From Aquihabitans sp. G128 (GTDB taxonomy: Bacteria; Actinomycetota; Acidimicrobiia; Acidimicrobiales; Iamiaceae): a stretch of 64,000 bases of DNA. Location of the stretch: positions 3,038,001 to 3,102,000 of the forward strand of contig NZ_CP077604.1 of assembly GCF_019048865.1 (NCBI RefSeq), read 5' to 3'. Under the pieces are notes generated by a model. That model made no database searches. It saw only the letters and a list, made by a program, of their open reading frames with translations, and was not told the DNA's origin. The position numbers and the translations under genes were made by a program. Below are positions 8,487 to 16,434 of the stretch, piece after piece; position 1 is the stretch's first letter; every line of letters starts with the position of its first letter.

Positions 8487-9311
8487 ATGACCGATGCGGG
8501 CCTCAGCAACTTCGAGCACACCACGTTCGCCCACGGTGGCACCGAGCGGGACGTGTTCCGCCTCGGCACCGGCCCAGCGGTGATCGTGATCGCCGAGATG
8601 CCCGGCATCACGCCCAAGGTCATCGAGTTCGCCCGCCGGGTGACGGCCATCGGGTGCACCGCGGTGCTCCCCCACCTGTTCGGCGAGCCCGGCCGGGTGG
8701 CCACCCACGGGTCCAAGCCCGACCGTGGCGACATGGTCCACATGCTCAAGACCATCGTCCCCGCGTGCGTCAGCCGCGAGTTCACGGTGCTGGCCACCGG
8801 CAAGACCTCGCCGGTGGTGACCTGGCTGCGGGCCCTGGCGAAGGACGAGCACGAGCGCTGCGGCGGCCCCGGCGTCGGTGCGGTCGGCATGTGCTTCACC
8901 GGTGGCTACGCGCTGGCCATGGCCGCCGACGACCGCCTGCTCGCCCCCGTGCTCTCGCAGCCGTCGATGCCCGTCGGCCTGACCAAGAAGCAGAAGCACA
9001 ACATCGACATCTCCGCCGCCGACCTGGCCAAGGTCAAGGACCGCTGCGCCAACGCCGGCCTCGAGGTCCTCGGCCTCCGGTTCAAGAGCGACCGCCTGGT
9101 CCCCGCCGAGCGCTTCGCCTTCCTGCGCGAGGAGTTGGGTGACGCCTTCACCGGCGTCGAGCTCGACGACGACGACGCCAACCCCGACGCCGCCATGGAC
9201 CCCCACTCCGTGCTCACCGAGCACCTCATCGACGAGCCCGGCTCCGCCACCCGCGCCGCCCTCGACCAGGTCCTCGACCTCTTCCGCTCCCGCCTCCTCA
9301 CCTCCGCCTGA
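8487..9311 (+). CDS. Dienelactone hydrolase family protein
   Basis: A 274-residue alpha/beta hydrolase. The nucleophile elbow GMCFTGGYAL (G-x-C-x-G-G, Cys about residue 135) is the dienelactone-hydrolase signature, which uses Cys instead of Ser. The N-terminal VIVIAEMPGITPKVIEFAR and PHLFGEPG segments match the family. An Asp/Glu-rich insert (ELDDDDANPDAAMDP) before the last helix is unusual. Substrate is unknown: enol-lactones from aromatic degradation or other esters are possible. A TACGGT box ends eight bases before the ATG. Confidence 0.85.
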   Translation: MTDAGLSNFEHTTFAHGGTERDVFRLGTGPAVIVIAEMPGITPKVIEFARRVTAIGCTAVLPHLFGEPGRVATHGSKPDRGDMVHMLKTIVPACVSREFTVLATGKTSPVVTWLRALAKDEHERCGGPGVGAVGMCFTGGYALAMAADDRLLAPVLSQPSMPVGLTKKQKHNIDISAADLAKVKDRCANAGLEVLGLRFKSDRLVPAERFAFLREELGDAFTGVELDDDDANPDAAMDPHSVLTEHLIDEPGSATRAALDQVLDLFRSRLLTSA

Positions 9312-9366
9312 GCCAGACCTCGAGCCACGGAACCGTCCTACGACCGAGCCGGTTCGGCCGCTCGGG

Positions 9367-10584
9367 TCAGGTCGGGGTGAGGGTGACGTCGAGGCGCTTG
9401 ATGCCGTTGATGAAGTTGGAGCGGAGGCGGCGGGCGGGCTCGCGCTGCTCCCACTTCGCTTGCTTGAGCAGTTCGGCGAAGACGACCTTCATCTCGGCGC
9501 GGGCCAGGTTGGCGCCGAGGCAGAAGTGGGGGCCGCCGCCGCCGAAGGCCACGTGGTTGGTGTGCAGGTTCGGCGAGCGCTCGACCTGGAACGAGTAGGG
9601 GTCGTCGAAGACCGTCTCGTCGCGGTTGGCGGAGATGTGCCAGAAGACGATGCCCTCGTCCTCGGGGATGTCGACCCCGGCGATGGTGACCGGCTTGGTG
9701 GTCTGACGGCGGAACTGCATGACCGGCGTGCCCCAGCGGAGGATCTCCTCGATGCCGGCGTCGAGCTTGCTCGGGTCGTCCCGCAGGATCTGCTGCTGGT
9801 CGGGGTTCTCGAGCAGGGCGAGCATCCCGTGGCTGATGGCGTTGCGGGTGGTCTCGTTGCCGGCCACGGCGAGCAGCATGAAGAAGAGGTTGAACTCGAG
9901 CTCGTCCAGGCGCTCGCCGTCGACCTCGGCCTGCAGCAGCGTGGTCACGATGTCGTTGCGGGGGTTGGCCCGGCGGTCGTCGGCCAGCTGTTGGGCGTAG
10001 GCGTACATCTCGCCAGCGGCCTCCTGGGCCACGCCCTCGTCGAGCTGGTAGTCCGGGTCCTCCGAGCCGATCATGCGGTTCGACAGGTCGAAGATGATCT
10101 TGCGGTCCTCACGCGGGACGCCCAGGAACTCGGCGATGGCGATCAGCGGCAGCTCGCTGGCGATCTCCTCGACGAACTCGACGTCGCCCTTCTCGAGGCC
10201 GTCGGCCACGATCTGGCGGGCCTCGTCGGCCAGGTGCTCCTGCAGCTCGCGGATCATGCGCGGGGTGAAGCCCTTGTTCACGATCTTCCGGAGCTTCGAG
10301 TGGTCCGGCGGATCCATGTTCAGCATCATCATGCGCTGCTGCTCGAGGGCGTCGGTGTCGTGGTCGCCGAGGGTCAGGGCGGTGCGCCGCCACGACGAGT
10401 AGGACGCAGCGTCCCGGTTGACCGTCACCAGGTCCTCGTGGCGGGTGATGCACCAGAAGTGGCCCCCGTCGGCCACCTCGTGGCGGAACACCGGGTGCTC
10501 CTTGCGGAGGTACGCGAACTGCTCGTGGGGCAGCTCGTCGACGTAGGTGTCCGGATCGAACAGGTTGATGTCGCCGAGGTCCAT
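9367..10584 (-). CDS. Cytochrome P450, CYP125-like
   Basis: A 405-residue soluble bacterial P450. The I-helix shows AGNETTRN with the acid-alcohol pair, the K-helix has E-x-x-R (EEILRWG), and the haem loop is FGGGGPHFCLGANLAR with the Cys ligand. The N-terminal part (LFDPDTYVDELPHEQFAYLRKEHPVF, LNMDPPDHSKLRKIVNKGFTPRMI) resembles CYP125, the steroid C26/C27 monooxygenase that starts cholesterol side-chain degradation; this assignment is inference. ATG at 10584 gives the usual N-terminus, though an in-frame GTG at 10629 exists. It lies after the SRPBCC gene, with a KstR-like palindrome between them. Confidence 0.85.
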   Translation of the reverse strand: MDLGDINLFDPDTYVDELPHEQFAYLRKEHPVFRHEVADGGHFWCITRHEDLVTVNRDAASYSSWRRTALTLGDHDTDALEQQRMMMLNMDPPDHSKLRKIVNKGFTPRMIRELQEHLADEARQIVADGLEKGDVEFVEEIASELPLIAIAEFLGVPREDRKIIFDLSNRMIGSEDPDYQLDEGVAQEAAGEMYAYAQQLADDRRANPRNDIVTTLLQAEVDGERLDELEFNLFFMLLAVAGNETTRNAISHGMLALLENPDQQQILRDDPSKLDAGIEEILRWGTPVMQFRRQTTKPVTIAGVDIPEDEGIVFWHISANRDETVFDDPYSFQVERSPNLHTNHVAFGGGGPHFCLGANLARAEMKVVFAELLKQAKWEQREPARRLRSNFINGIKRLDVTLTPT

Positions 10585-10632
10585 GCGTGCAATCCCCTTT
10601 GCCCGTGCGCTGCGGTGGCCGGTGCTCACCGC

Positions 10633-10646
10633 GAGAACGCGTTCTA
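10633..10646. promoter_or_regulatory. KstR-like operator before the CYP125-like gene
   Basis: AGAACGCGTTCT at 10634-10645 is a perfect 12-base palindrome. On the minus strand the 14-mer TAGAACGCGTTCTC matches the KstR motif TNNAACNNGTTNNA at all but the last defined base. It sits 50 bases upstream of the P450 ATG. Confidence 0.6.
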
Positions 10647-10671
10647 CTTGGGGACCCTACTTCCGAGCGGC

Positions 10672-11154
10672 TCAGCCTGCTTCGGCGATCGCCTTCAGCC
10701 GTTCGAGGGTGGCGCGCATGCCGTCGCGCAGCTCGTCCTCGTGGCCGTCGACCCCGCCCAGCACGGCGCCGGCGAACAACTTGGCCACCAGCGGCCGGGC
10801 CTTGAACTCGGCCCGGGACTCGGTGACGAGGGTGCCATCGCCCTCGGGGAGCAGGTCGTAGCGCCAGCGCACGCCGCTCTGCTTGGTCTCCCAGGCGAAG
10901 GCCGACGCGGGCTCGGCGACCACCACGGTGTTGGTGGTGGACCAACGGGCGATGCCGCGCTTGTTGCTGCCCTTGAACCGGGCGCCCACCACCGGGCCGG
11001 TGGCGCCGTCGAGCCAGCGCCCGCCCGTGCACTCCGGGCTGAGGCGGCCCATGGCGCCCACGTCGGTGATCAGCTCCCACACCCGCTCCGGCGGGGCCGC
11101 TACGTGCAGCGACACCTGGTCGGCGGGCTCGGCTCCAGCGGGGCGCTCGGTCAT
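10672..11154 (-). CDS. SRPBCC-family (polyketide cyclase-like) protein
   Basis: A 160-residue START/SRPBCC fold: the N-terminal strand VSLHVAAPPERVWELITDVGAMGRLSPECTGG is the standard opening, followed by a beta sheet and a long C-terminal helix (MRATLERLKAIAEAG). These proteins bind lipids or polyketides in a deep pocket, and some are cyclases. The gene precedes the CYP125-like gene on the same strand, so it may bind a sterol or its product (inference). A TACCTT box ends seven bases before the ATG at 11154. Confidence 0.8.
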   Translation of the reverse strand: MTERPAGAEPADQVSLHVAAPPERVWELITDVGAMGRLSPECTGGRWLDGATGPVVGARFKGSNKRGIARWSTTNTVVVAEPASAFAWETKQSGVRWRYDLLPEGDGTLVTESRAEFKARPLVAKLFAGAVLGGVDGHEDELRDGMRATLERLKAIAEAG

Positions 11155-11161
11155 GGCCGGC

Positions 11162-11167
11162 AAGGTA
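11162..11167 (-). promoter_or_regulatory. -10 box TACCTT of the SRPBCC gene
   Basis: Seven bases separate it from the ATG at 11154. Confidence 0.5.
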
Positions 11168-11218
11168 CCGGAGGTGCCGAACCGCCGCCCGCCCAGTGTG
11201 CGGCCGACCCACCCCGGT

Positions 11219-11341
11219 GAACTTGTGGGCCCTCGCTGCTGTTTTCGGCGCCCTCGGCCCACAAGTTCGAGAGGGACCGACCCGACCCGGTGAACTTGTG
11301 GGCCCACGCTGCTGTTTTCGGCGCCCTCGGCCCACAAGTTC
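11219..11341. repeat. Intergenic hairpin repeat, copies 1 and 2
   Basis: Copy 1 has 13-base perfect arms GAACTTGTGGGCC (11219-11231) and GGCCCACAAGTTC (11256-11268). Copy 2 repeats them at 11292-11304 and 11329-11341, a 73-base period. Both enclose the conserved core GCTGCTGTTTTCGGCG. They lie in the 216-base gap between the PAS-GGDEF gene end and the SRPBCC gene. Confidence 0.9.
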
Positions 11342-11370
11342 GAGGGAGGGGGTTGCCCGACCCGGGGCGG

Positions 11371-12771
11371 TCAGTCGCGGGCGAGGTCGTCGGTGGGTGA
11401 CGGGGTGCGCTCGACGGACTTGTGGGCGTACATGGCCTGGTCGGCCCGGTGCACCAGGACCTCGGGGCGCTCGCCGCTGCGGGCCGTGGCGGCGCCGAAC
11501 GACGCCGAGACCGAGACCAGGGCCGGGCCGGCGTCGAACTCGAGCTCCATGGCCTGGCGGACCCGGGCGAGGACCTCGTCCAGCTCGCTCGGGTCGTCGA
11601 CCACGACGCAGAACTCGTCACCGGCGTAGCGGGCCACCATGACGTCGCCCGGGCCGGCGGCTCGGGCCAGGCGGTCGGCGATCTCGCGGAGCACGCGGTC
11701 GCCGGCCACGTGGCCGTGCTCGTCGTTCACGGCCTTGAACCGGTCGAGGTCGACGAAGATCAGGCCGGGGAGCCGGCCGATGGCGAACAGCTCGTTGAGC
11801 CGGGCGACCATGGCGTCGCGGTTGCACAGCCCGGTGAGCCCGTCGTGGTCCACCCGGTGGCGAAGCTCGGACTCGGCGCGCCGGCGGTCGCTGACGTCTC
11901 GCCCGATCGCTCGGATGACCCCGGCCTCGAGGTCGGGCAGGAGGTCGACCTCCAGCCACACCTGGTGCCCGTCCCGGTGCACGAGGCGCAGCTCGACGAG
12001 CTGGTTGCCCTCGCGCCGGTACAGGTCCACGTCGACGTCGCCGAAGATCGGCTCGCCCGGCGCCAGCTTCGAGGTGCGGTCCAGGCCGACGAGCTCCTCC
12101 GGCGCATACCCGAGGATCGCCTGCGACGCCGGGTTCACCGCCCGGACGCGCCCGTCGAGCCCGAAGGTCACCACCAGGTCCCGGGACGCGGTGAACACCG
12201 CCTCGGCGGCTCGACGCTGCTCGTTGGCCTCACGGACGAGCATGCCGGCGAAGGAGCCGACCAGCAGGAAGACGACCACGCGGAAGCCGGCGGCGACGGC
12301 GGGCAGGTCGATCCCCAACCGGTGGTGCACGTCGATGGACCACGCCGCCGAGGCTGCGCCCGCCACCGCGCCGCCGATGATCCCGCCCAGCCGGTCCCAG
12401 CGGGCGGCGGCCTGGACCATCATCAGCAGCGGGAGGAACTGCACGGCGTCGCCCGGGTTGCTGCGGTGGCTGACCATGATCAGCGCTGCGGTGGCCACGT
12501 CGCCCACGATGCTCGTCCACACCACGGGGGTGGCGAACCGGCCGGCGTCCTCCGCCCTCGTGGCCAGCTCCACCCACGCACAGGTCAGCGCCAGCACCAC
12601 CACCGCCGCCGCGCTCAGGGCCCGCGAGCTCCCCGGGTACAGGAAGACCTGGGCGGCCGCCGGCACCAGGCTGACCAGGCGGAGGTGCTGGATGGTGCGC
12701 TCGGCGTGGCGGGAGGCGCGGTGCTCGAGCAAGCGTCGACGCCGCTCAACCCCACCCACGTCGCGCGCCAT
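11371..12771 (-). CDS. Membrane PAS-GGDEF diguanylate cyclase
   Basis: A 466-residue protein with about five to six hydrophobic helices in residues 28-190, a PAS domain (ASRDLVVTFGLDGRVRAVNPASQAILGY, roughly 205-320) and a C-terminal GGDEF domain. The active-site loop reads YAGDEF (near residue 384), a variant with Ala for the first Gly that is usually active. DLDRFKAVND carries the metal-binding Asp. It should make cyclic di-GMP from GTP in response to a membrane or cytosolic signal. ATG at 12771 is preceded by GAGGGG. It is divergent from the DapB-like gene. Confidence 0.9.
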   Translation of the reverse strand: MARDVGGVERRRRLLEHRASRHAERTIQHLRLVSLVPAAAQVFLYPGSSRALSAAAVVVLALTCAWVELATRAEDAGRFATPVVWTSIVGDVATAALIMVSHRSNPGDAVQFLPLLMMVQAAARWDRLGGIIGGAVAGAASAAWSIDVHHRLGIDLPAVAAGFRVVVFLLVGSFAGMLVREANEQRRAAEAVFTASRDLVVTFGLDGRVRAVNPASQAILGYAPEELVGLDRTSKLAPGEPIFGDVDVDLYRREGNQLVELRLVHRDGHQVWLEVDLLPDLEAGVIRAIGRDVSDRRRAESELRHRVDHDGLTGLCNRDAMVARLNELFAIGRLPGLIFVDLDRFKAVNDEHGHVAGDRVLREIADRLARAAGPGDVMVARYAGDEFCVVVDDPSELDEVLARVRQAMELEFDAGPALVSVSASFGAATARSGERPEVLVHRADQAMYAHKSVERTPSPTDDLARD

Positions 12772-12981
12772 CGCGCACCCCTCTTCCCGCGGCCCGCGGC
12801 GACCGCCACCCCGAACCGCTGTTGTTGTAGCCGAAAACACCTGCGTCGGACATGAGCCGAACGGCCCTCGTCCATCTGGGCGACCGCTGGCTCGGCGTGG
12901 CTGCGGGCCGGTGTTGGAGCGCCAAGACCGGTCGCTCACCCGTGGCCGAGCGGGGCCTCAGCGCCGAGCGGCTCCTGCCGG

Positions 12982-12995
12982 TAGAACACGTTCCA
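12982..12995. promoter_or_regulatory. KstR-like operator overlapping the DapB-like start
   Basis: TAGAACACGTTCCA matches TNNAACNNGTTNNA at every defined position. Its last base is the A of the ATG at 12995, so a bound repressor would block initiation directly. Confidence 0.6.
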
Positions 12996-14053
12996 TGACC
13001 TACCGCGTGATCCAGTGGGCGACCGGCGGCGTCGGCCGCGCCGCCATCGAGGGCATCCTCGCCCACCCCGAGCTCGAGCTGGCCGGGGCATGGGTGCACG
13101 GTGAGGCCAAGGACGGCCTCGACGTCGGCGAGCTGATCGGCATCGACCCCATCGGCGTGCTGGCCACCCGCGACGTCGACGCGCTGCTCGCCCTCGGCGC
13201 CGACTGCGTGCTCTACAGCCCGCTGATGGCCGACCCCGCCGAACTGCGCCGCATCCTCGCTGCGGGTGTCGACGTGGTGACGCCCCTGGGTTGGTTCTTC
13301 CCGCCCAGCCCCGAGCGCGAGGAGCTCGACGCCCTGTGCAAGGAGTCCGGCAGCACGCTGCACGGCACGGGCATCCACCCCGGCGGCATCACGGAGCGCT
13401 TCCCGCTCATGGTCTCGGCGCTCAGCGGGTCGATCACCCACGTGCGCTCCGAGGAGTTCTCCGACATCCGCACCTACGGCGCGCCCGACGTCATCAGCGA
13501 CTGGATGCTGTTCGGCAAGACGCCCGAGGAGGGGCGGGCCAGCATCATGCCGGCCATGCTCGCCGGCGGGTTCGGCCAGTCGATCTGGATGATCGCCCAC
13601 GAGCTGGGCCTCACCCTCGACGCCGAGCTGCGCACCACCCACGAGATGGCGGTGGCCACCGAGCCGATCGACTCCCCGATCGGGCCCATCCAGCCCGGCA
13701 CCGTCGCCGCCCAGAGGTTCCGCTGGGAGGGGCTGGTCGACGGCGAGCCCGTCATCACCGCGGCGGTCAACTGGTTCATGGGCGACGAGCACCTGGACCC
13801 GCCGTGGACCTTCGGACCTGAGGGAGAGCGCTTCGAGGTGGAGGTCACCGGCGACCCCGGCACCCACGTGACCTTCCACGGCCTGCACCCCGAGAGCATC
13901 GCCGCCGGCCTGGCCCGCAACCCCGGCATCGTCGCCACCGCCCTGCACGCCGTGAATGCCATCCCCTACGTCTGCGCCGCCGAGCCCGGCGTGCAGACGT
14001 ACCTCGACCTTCCCCTGGTGGCCGGTCGGGCGGCGCCGCACCTGCTGCGGTAG
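12995..14053 (+). CDS. DapB-like NAD(P)-dependent oxidoreductase
   Basis: A 352-residue protein of the dihydrodipicolinate reductase/amine dehydrogenase-like family. VIQWATGGVGRAAIEGILAHPELEL is the Rossmann nucleotide site at the N-terminus, and HGTGIHPGGITERFP marks the substrate region. It is longer than true DapB (about 270), so lysine synthesis is not implied. The closest functional group is the actinobacterial NAD(P)H-dependent oxidoreductases often found in lipid or sterol catabolism clusters. A KstR-like site overlaps the ATG, and the start is fixed by the Rossmann strand at residue 3. Confidence 0.8.
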   Translation: MTYRVIQWATGGVGRAAIEGILAHPELELAGAWVHGEAKDGLDVGELIGIDPIGVLATRDVDALLALGADCVLYSPLMADPAELRRILAAGVDVVTPLGWFFPPSPEREELDALCKESGSTLHGTGIHPGGITERFPLMVSALSGSITHVRSEEFSDIRTYGAPDVISDWMLFGKTPEEGRASIMPAMLAGGFGQSIWMIAHELGLTLDAELRTTHEMAVATEPIDSPIGPIQPGTVAAQRFRWEGLVDGEPVITAAVNWFMGDEHLDPPWTFGPEGERFEVEVTGDPGTHVTFHGLHPESIAAGLARNPGIVATALHAVNAIPYVCAAEPGVQTYLDLPLVAGRAAPHLLR

Positions 14054-14098
14054 GGGCAGGCCCTCGGGCCGATGCGGGGTGAACCGGTGTGGCGGCGG

Positions 14099-14104
14099 TA
14101 GCCT
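14099..14104 (+). promoter_or_regulatory. Possible -10 box TAGCCT of infA
   Basis: It would give a leader of about 105 bases before ATG 14218. No -35 box is evident. Confidence 0.35.
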
Positions 14105-14217
14105 TGACCTTCGCTGCTCGTGCCTCCAAGGGGTGCGGCCACCGGACCGCTTCGAGTGGGGAGACCCGCTGCCGGCCGGAGATCGATGCGGCGCAGACGA
14201 GAACCTGAGGACACGCG

Positions 14218-14442
14218 ATGACGAAAGCCAAAGACGACGTACTGGTCATGGAAGGCACGGCCGAGGAAGCCCTCAAAGGCGGCCACTTCCGGATCTCCCT
14301 CGACAACGGGCACGTGGTGCTCGGCCACCTCGGCGGTCGCCTCCGCCGGAACCGCATCCGCATCCTCCCGGGTGACCGGGTGCAGGTGGAGCTCTCCACC
14401 TACGACCTCAAGCGCGGCCGCATCACCTACCGCTACAAGTGA
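14218..14442 (+). CDS. infA: Translation initiation factor IF-1 (isolated copy)
   Basis: A 74-residue OB-fold protein with the IF-1 pattern: [10 protein letters not shown] at the start, [17 protein letters not shown] in the middle, and [28 protein letters not shown]-type ending. IF-1 binds the ribosomal A site during initiation. The usual actinobacterial infA sits with map, rpmJ and rpsM, but here it stands alone between a DapB-like gene and a DUF2071 gene. Some conserved positions are changed ([10 protein letters not shown] instead of the common AHISGKMRKN), so this may be a second, specialised copy. Two hairpins follow the stop. Confidence 0.92.
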   Translation: MTKAKDDVLVMEGTAEEALKGGHFRISLDNGHVVLGHLGGRLRRNRIRILPGDRVQVELSTYDLKRGRITYRYK

Positions 14443-14445
14443 CCC

Positions 14446-14505
14446 CTCGGCCTCACGGCCGAGCCACGAAGACCTGACGAGACCCCGGGCTGGTACCGGG
14501 GTCTC
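14446..14505 (+). terminator. Double hairpin terminator of infA
   Basis: CTCGGCC/GGCCGAG (14446-14452 and 14457-14463, 4-base loop) lies three bases after the stop. It is followed by a ten-pair stem GAGACCCCGG/CCGGGGTCTC (14479-14488 and 14496-14505, 7-base loop). There is no T-run, as is common in GC-rich actinobacteria. Confidence 0.75.
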
Positions 14506-14532
14506 TGCGCGTCTGCGGGCGGGCGCCCGGGC

Positions 14533-15321
14533 CTACGGGGCCGGCCGGGCCGGGCCCGGCGGGACGACCACCCGCTTCGGCAGGCCGATGCGCACGTCGA
14601 CGCCGGGCGACCAGAGGACCACGGGGTCGGCGTCCGGCGCCGGGAGGCCGGCGGCGGCGAGCAGGGTCTCGTCGCACTCGAGCAACTCGGCGCGGTGCAC
14701 GGCCCAGGGCGGGTGGTCCACCGCCGCCCACATGAGGCGGGAGCCGAACCGGGTGCCGAGCGCCCAGCGGGCGGTGAGGAAGTGCTCGAAGGCGCTGACC
14801 TCGCCGTCGTCGACCAGCTCACCGATGCGCACCCGCACCCGGCTGGACGCCTCGCCCCGGGGCCAGCGCCGCTTCGAGGTGTAGGTCATCACGTCGCCGT
14901 CGCGCTCGATGGCCATCTTCGCCCAGCAGTACGGCAACCGGTACGAGACCCGAGCCACCAGCGCCGGCACCAGCCGGTTGATGTCGAGGCTGCAGAACCA
15001 CACCCCGCGCCGGCCCTGCGGGTCGACCAGGTAGGTGCGGACGTTGGTCTCGGGGAACGTCGAGAGCGGGCCGAAGGGCGGCACGTGGGGCAGGCGGATG
15101 CGCCGCATGTGGAACGGCAGGACGCCCACCCACGCGCTGCCCTCGAACGTGTCGACCCGGTAGCCGGCGGGCAGCAGGGCCTGCACGACCTCGGGGTCGT
15201 AGCGCCAGTGGATGGACGTGAGGTCGTGCCAGCCCTGGAGCATGATCGGCCGGCGGACGGCGGTGGGGCACCACGCGGTGACCGCTTCGGGCTGCACCTC
15301 GCCACCTGCTCGTTGGGCCAT
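14533..15321 (-). CDS. DUF2071 (YqjF-like) protein
   Basis: A 262-residue protein of the DUF2071/YqjF group, related to the acetoacetate decarboxylase fold. Diagnostic pieces are QGWHDLTSIHWRYDPEVVQALLPAGYRVDTFEG, WVGVLPFHMRRIRLP and GPLSTFPETNVRTYLVD. The function of the family is not established. ATG at 15321 follows a TACCGT box by six bases. The gene is divergent from the epimerase, and a KstR-like palindrome lies between them. Confidence 0.82.
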   Translation of the reverse strand: MAQRAGGEVQPEAVTAWCPTAVRRPIMLQGWHDLTSIHWRYDPEVVQALLPAGYRVDTFEGSAWVGVLPFHMRRIRLPHVPPFGPLSTFPETNVRTYLVDPQGRRGVWFCSLDINRLVPALVARVSYRLPYCWAKMAIERDGDVMTYTSKRRWPRGEASSRVRVRIGELVDDGEVSAFEHFLTARWALGTRFGSRLMWAAVDHPPWAVHRAELLECDETLLAAAGLPAPDADPVVLWSPGVDVRIGLPKRVVVPPGPARPAP

Positions 15322-15327
15322 GGGTCG

Positions 15328-15333
15328 ACGGTA
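15328..15333 (-). promoter_or_regulatory. -10 box TACCGT of the DUF2071 gene
   Basis: Six bases before ATG 15321. Confidence 0.55.
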
Positions 15334-15369
15334 CCGGCGCCCGGACCGGCACGGCGGTGTCCACCGAAC

Positions 15370-15383
15370 TAGAACGTGTTCTC
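15370..15383. promoter_or_regulatory. KstR-like operator before the epimerase gene
   Basis: TAGAACGTGTTCTC, containing the 12-base dyad AGAACGTGTTCT, matches the KstR motif except at the last base. It lies 31 bases before the GTG start at 15414 and 49 bases from the start of the divergent DUF2071 gene, so it could control both. Confidence 0.6.
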
Positions 15384-15413
15384 GTTCTGGGTTTCGACGA
15401 GAGGCAGATCCAA

Positions 15414-16328
15414 GTGACGCTCGAGGGCAAGCGCATCGTGGTGACCGGAGCGACCGGGCAGGTGGCCGGGCCGCTGGCCGAGTCGCTCGCCGCCGCCGGC
15501 AACGAGGTCATCGCCGCGGCGCGGTTCTCCGATGCGGCCGCCAAGGAGCGGCTCGAGTCAGCCGGGGTCACCTGCGCCACCGTCGACCTCCAGAACGGCG
15601 ACCTCTCCGCGCTGCCCCGCGAGGGCGTCGACGCCGTCCTCAACTTCGCCGTCTCCAAGACCCAGCGCTGGGACATCGACCTGCGCGTCACCGCCGAGGC
15701 CCCCGGCGACCTCATGGCCTGGTGCCGTCCCGAGCGGTTCCTGCACTGCTCAACCACCGGCGTCTACAAGCCCAAGGGCCACGAGCCCATCACCGAGAAG
15801 GACGCGTTGGGCGACAACCACGCCGTCCTCATGCCCACGTACTCGATCGCCAAGATCGCCGCCGAGACCGTGGTGCGCTTCGCGTCCCGGCAGTTCGGCG
15901 TGCCCACCACCATCGCCCGGCTCAACGTGCCCTACGGCGGCCCGGCCGGCGGCTGGCCGCTGTTCCACCTGCTGATGATGCAGGGCGGCATGGCCATCCC
16001 CGTCCACGCCGACGCCCCCAGCACCTACTGCCCCATCCACCAGGACGACATCGACGCCTCGGTCCCCGCCCTGCTCGACGCCGCCTCGCTCGACCCCACC
16101 GTCGTGAACTGGGGCGGCTCCGAGGCGGTCAGCGTCGAGGAGTGGTGCACCTACCTCGGCGACCTCACCGGCATCGAGCCGACCTTCGAGACCAGCGCCG
16201 ACACCCTGGAGAGCGTCATCGTCGACACCACCAAGATGGCGTCGATCACCGGCCCCACCACCGTCGGCTGGCAGGACGGCTTCCGCCGCCTCGTCGAGGC
16301 CCACGACCCGTCCCTCCTCGTCGGCTGA
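15414..16328 (+). CDS. NAD-dependent epimerase/dehydratase (extended SDR)
   Basis: A 304-residue extended SDR. The nucleotide site is VTGATGQVAGP near residue 10, and CSTTGVYKP and MPTYSIAKIAAE provide the Ser-Tyr-Lys active site (YSIAK). The C-terminal half (PIHQDDIDASVPALLDAASLDPTVVNWGG) is the usual substrate domain. The substrate is unknown: sugars, or the 3-beta-hydroxysteroids handled by related SDRs. GTG at 15414 is chosen because GAGAGG stands at the right distance and the Rossmann strand follows directly. An in-frame GTG at 15357 lies upstream of the KstR-like site. Confidence 0.82.
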   Translation: MTLEGKRIVVTGATGQVAGPLAESLAAAGNEVIAAARFSDAAAKERLESAGVTCATVDLQNGDLSALPREGVDAVLNFAVSKTQRWDIDLRVTAEAPGDLMAWCRPERFLHCSTTGVYKPKGHEPITEKDALGDNHAVLMPTYSIAKIAAETVVRFASRQFGVPTTIARLNVPYGGPAGGWPLFHLLMMQGGMAIPVHADAPSTYCPIHQDDIDASVPALLDAASLDPTVVNWGGSEAVSVEEWCTYLGDLTGIEPTFETSADTLESVIVDTTKMASITGPTTVGWQDGFRRLVEAHDPSLLVG

Positions 16329-16359
16329 CCCCAGGAGCGCCCCACCCCCGACCCCAGGA

Positions 16360-16406
16360 ACTTGTCGCAGTTGGCCGACGCATCGGTCGACAAGTGCAAC
16401 AAGTTG
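16360..16406. repeat. Intergenic hairpin (AACTTGTCGCA type)
   Basis: AACTTGTCGCA at 16360-16370 pairs with TGCAACAAGTT at 16396-16406, one mismatch in eleven, 25-base loop. It lies between converging genes and shares its arm with the hairpin at 46294-46342. Confidence 0.7.
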
Positions 16407-16434
16407 GTGGTCTGGGTGGAGGGCGAGCCGAGGT

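Noticed and set aside
11219-11341. Possible CRISPR array
   Set aside because: Only two units, which are themselves inverted repeats, with no spacers of even length and no cas gene.
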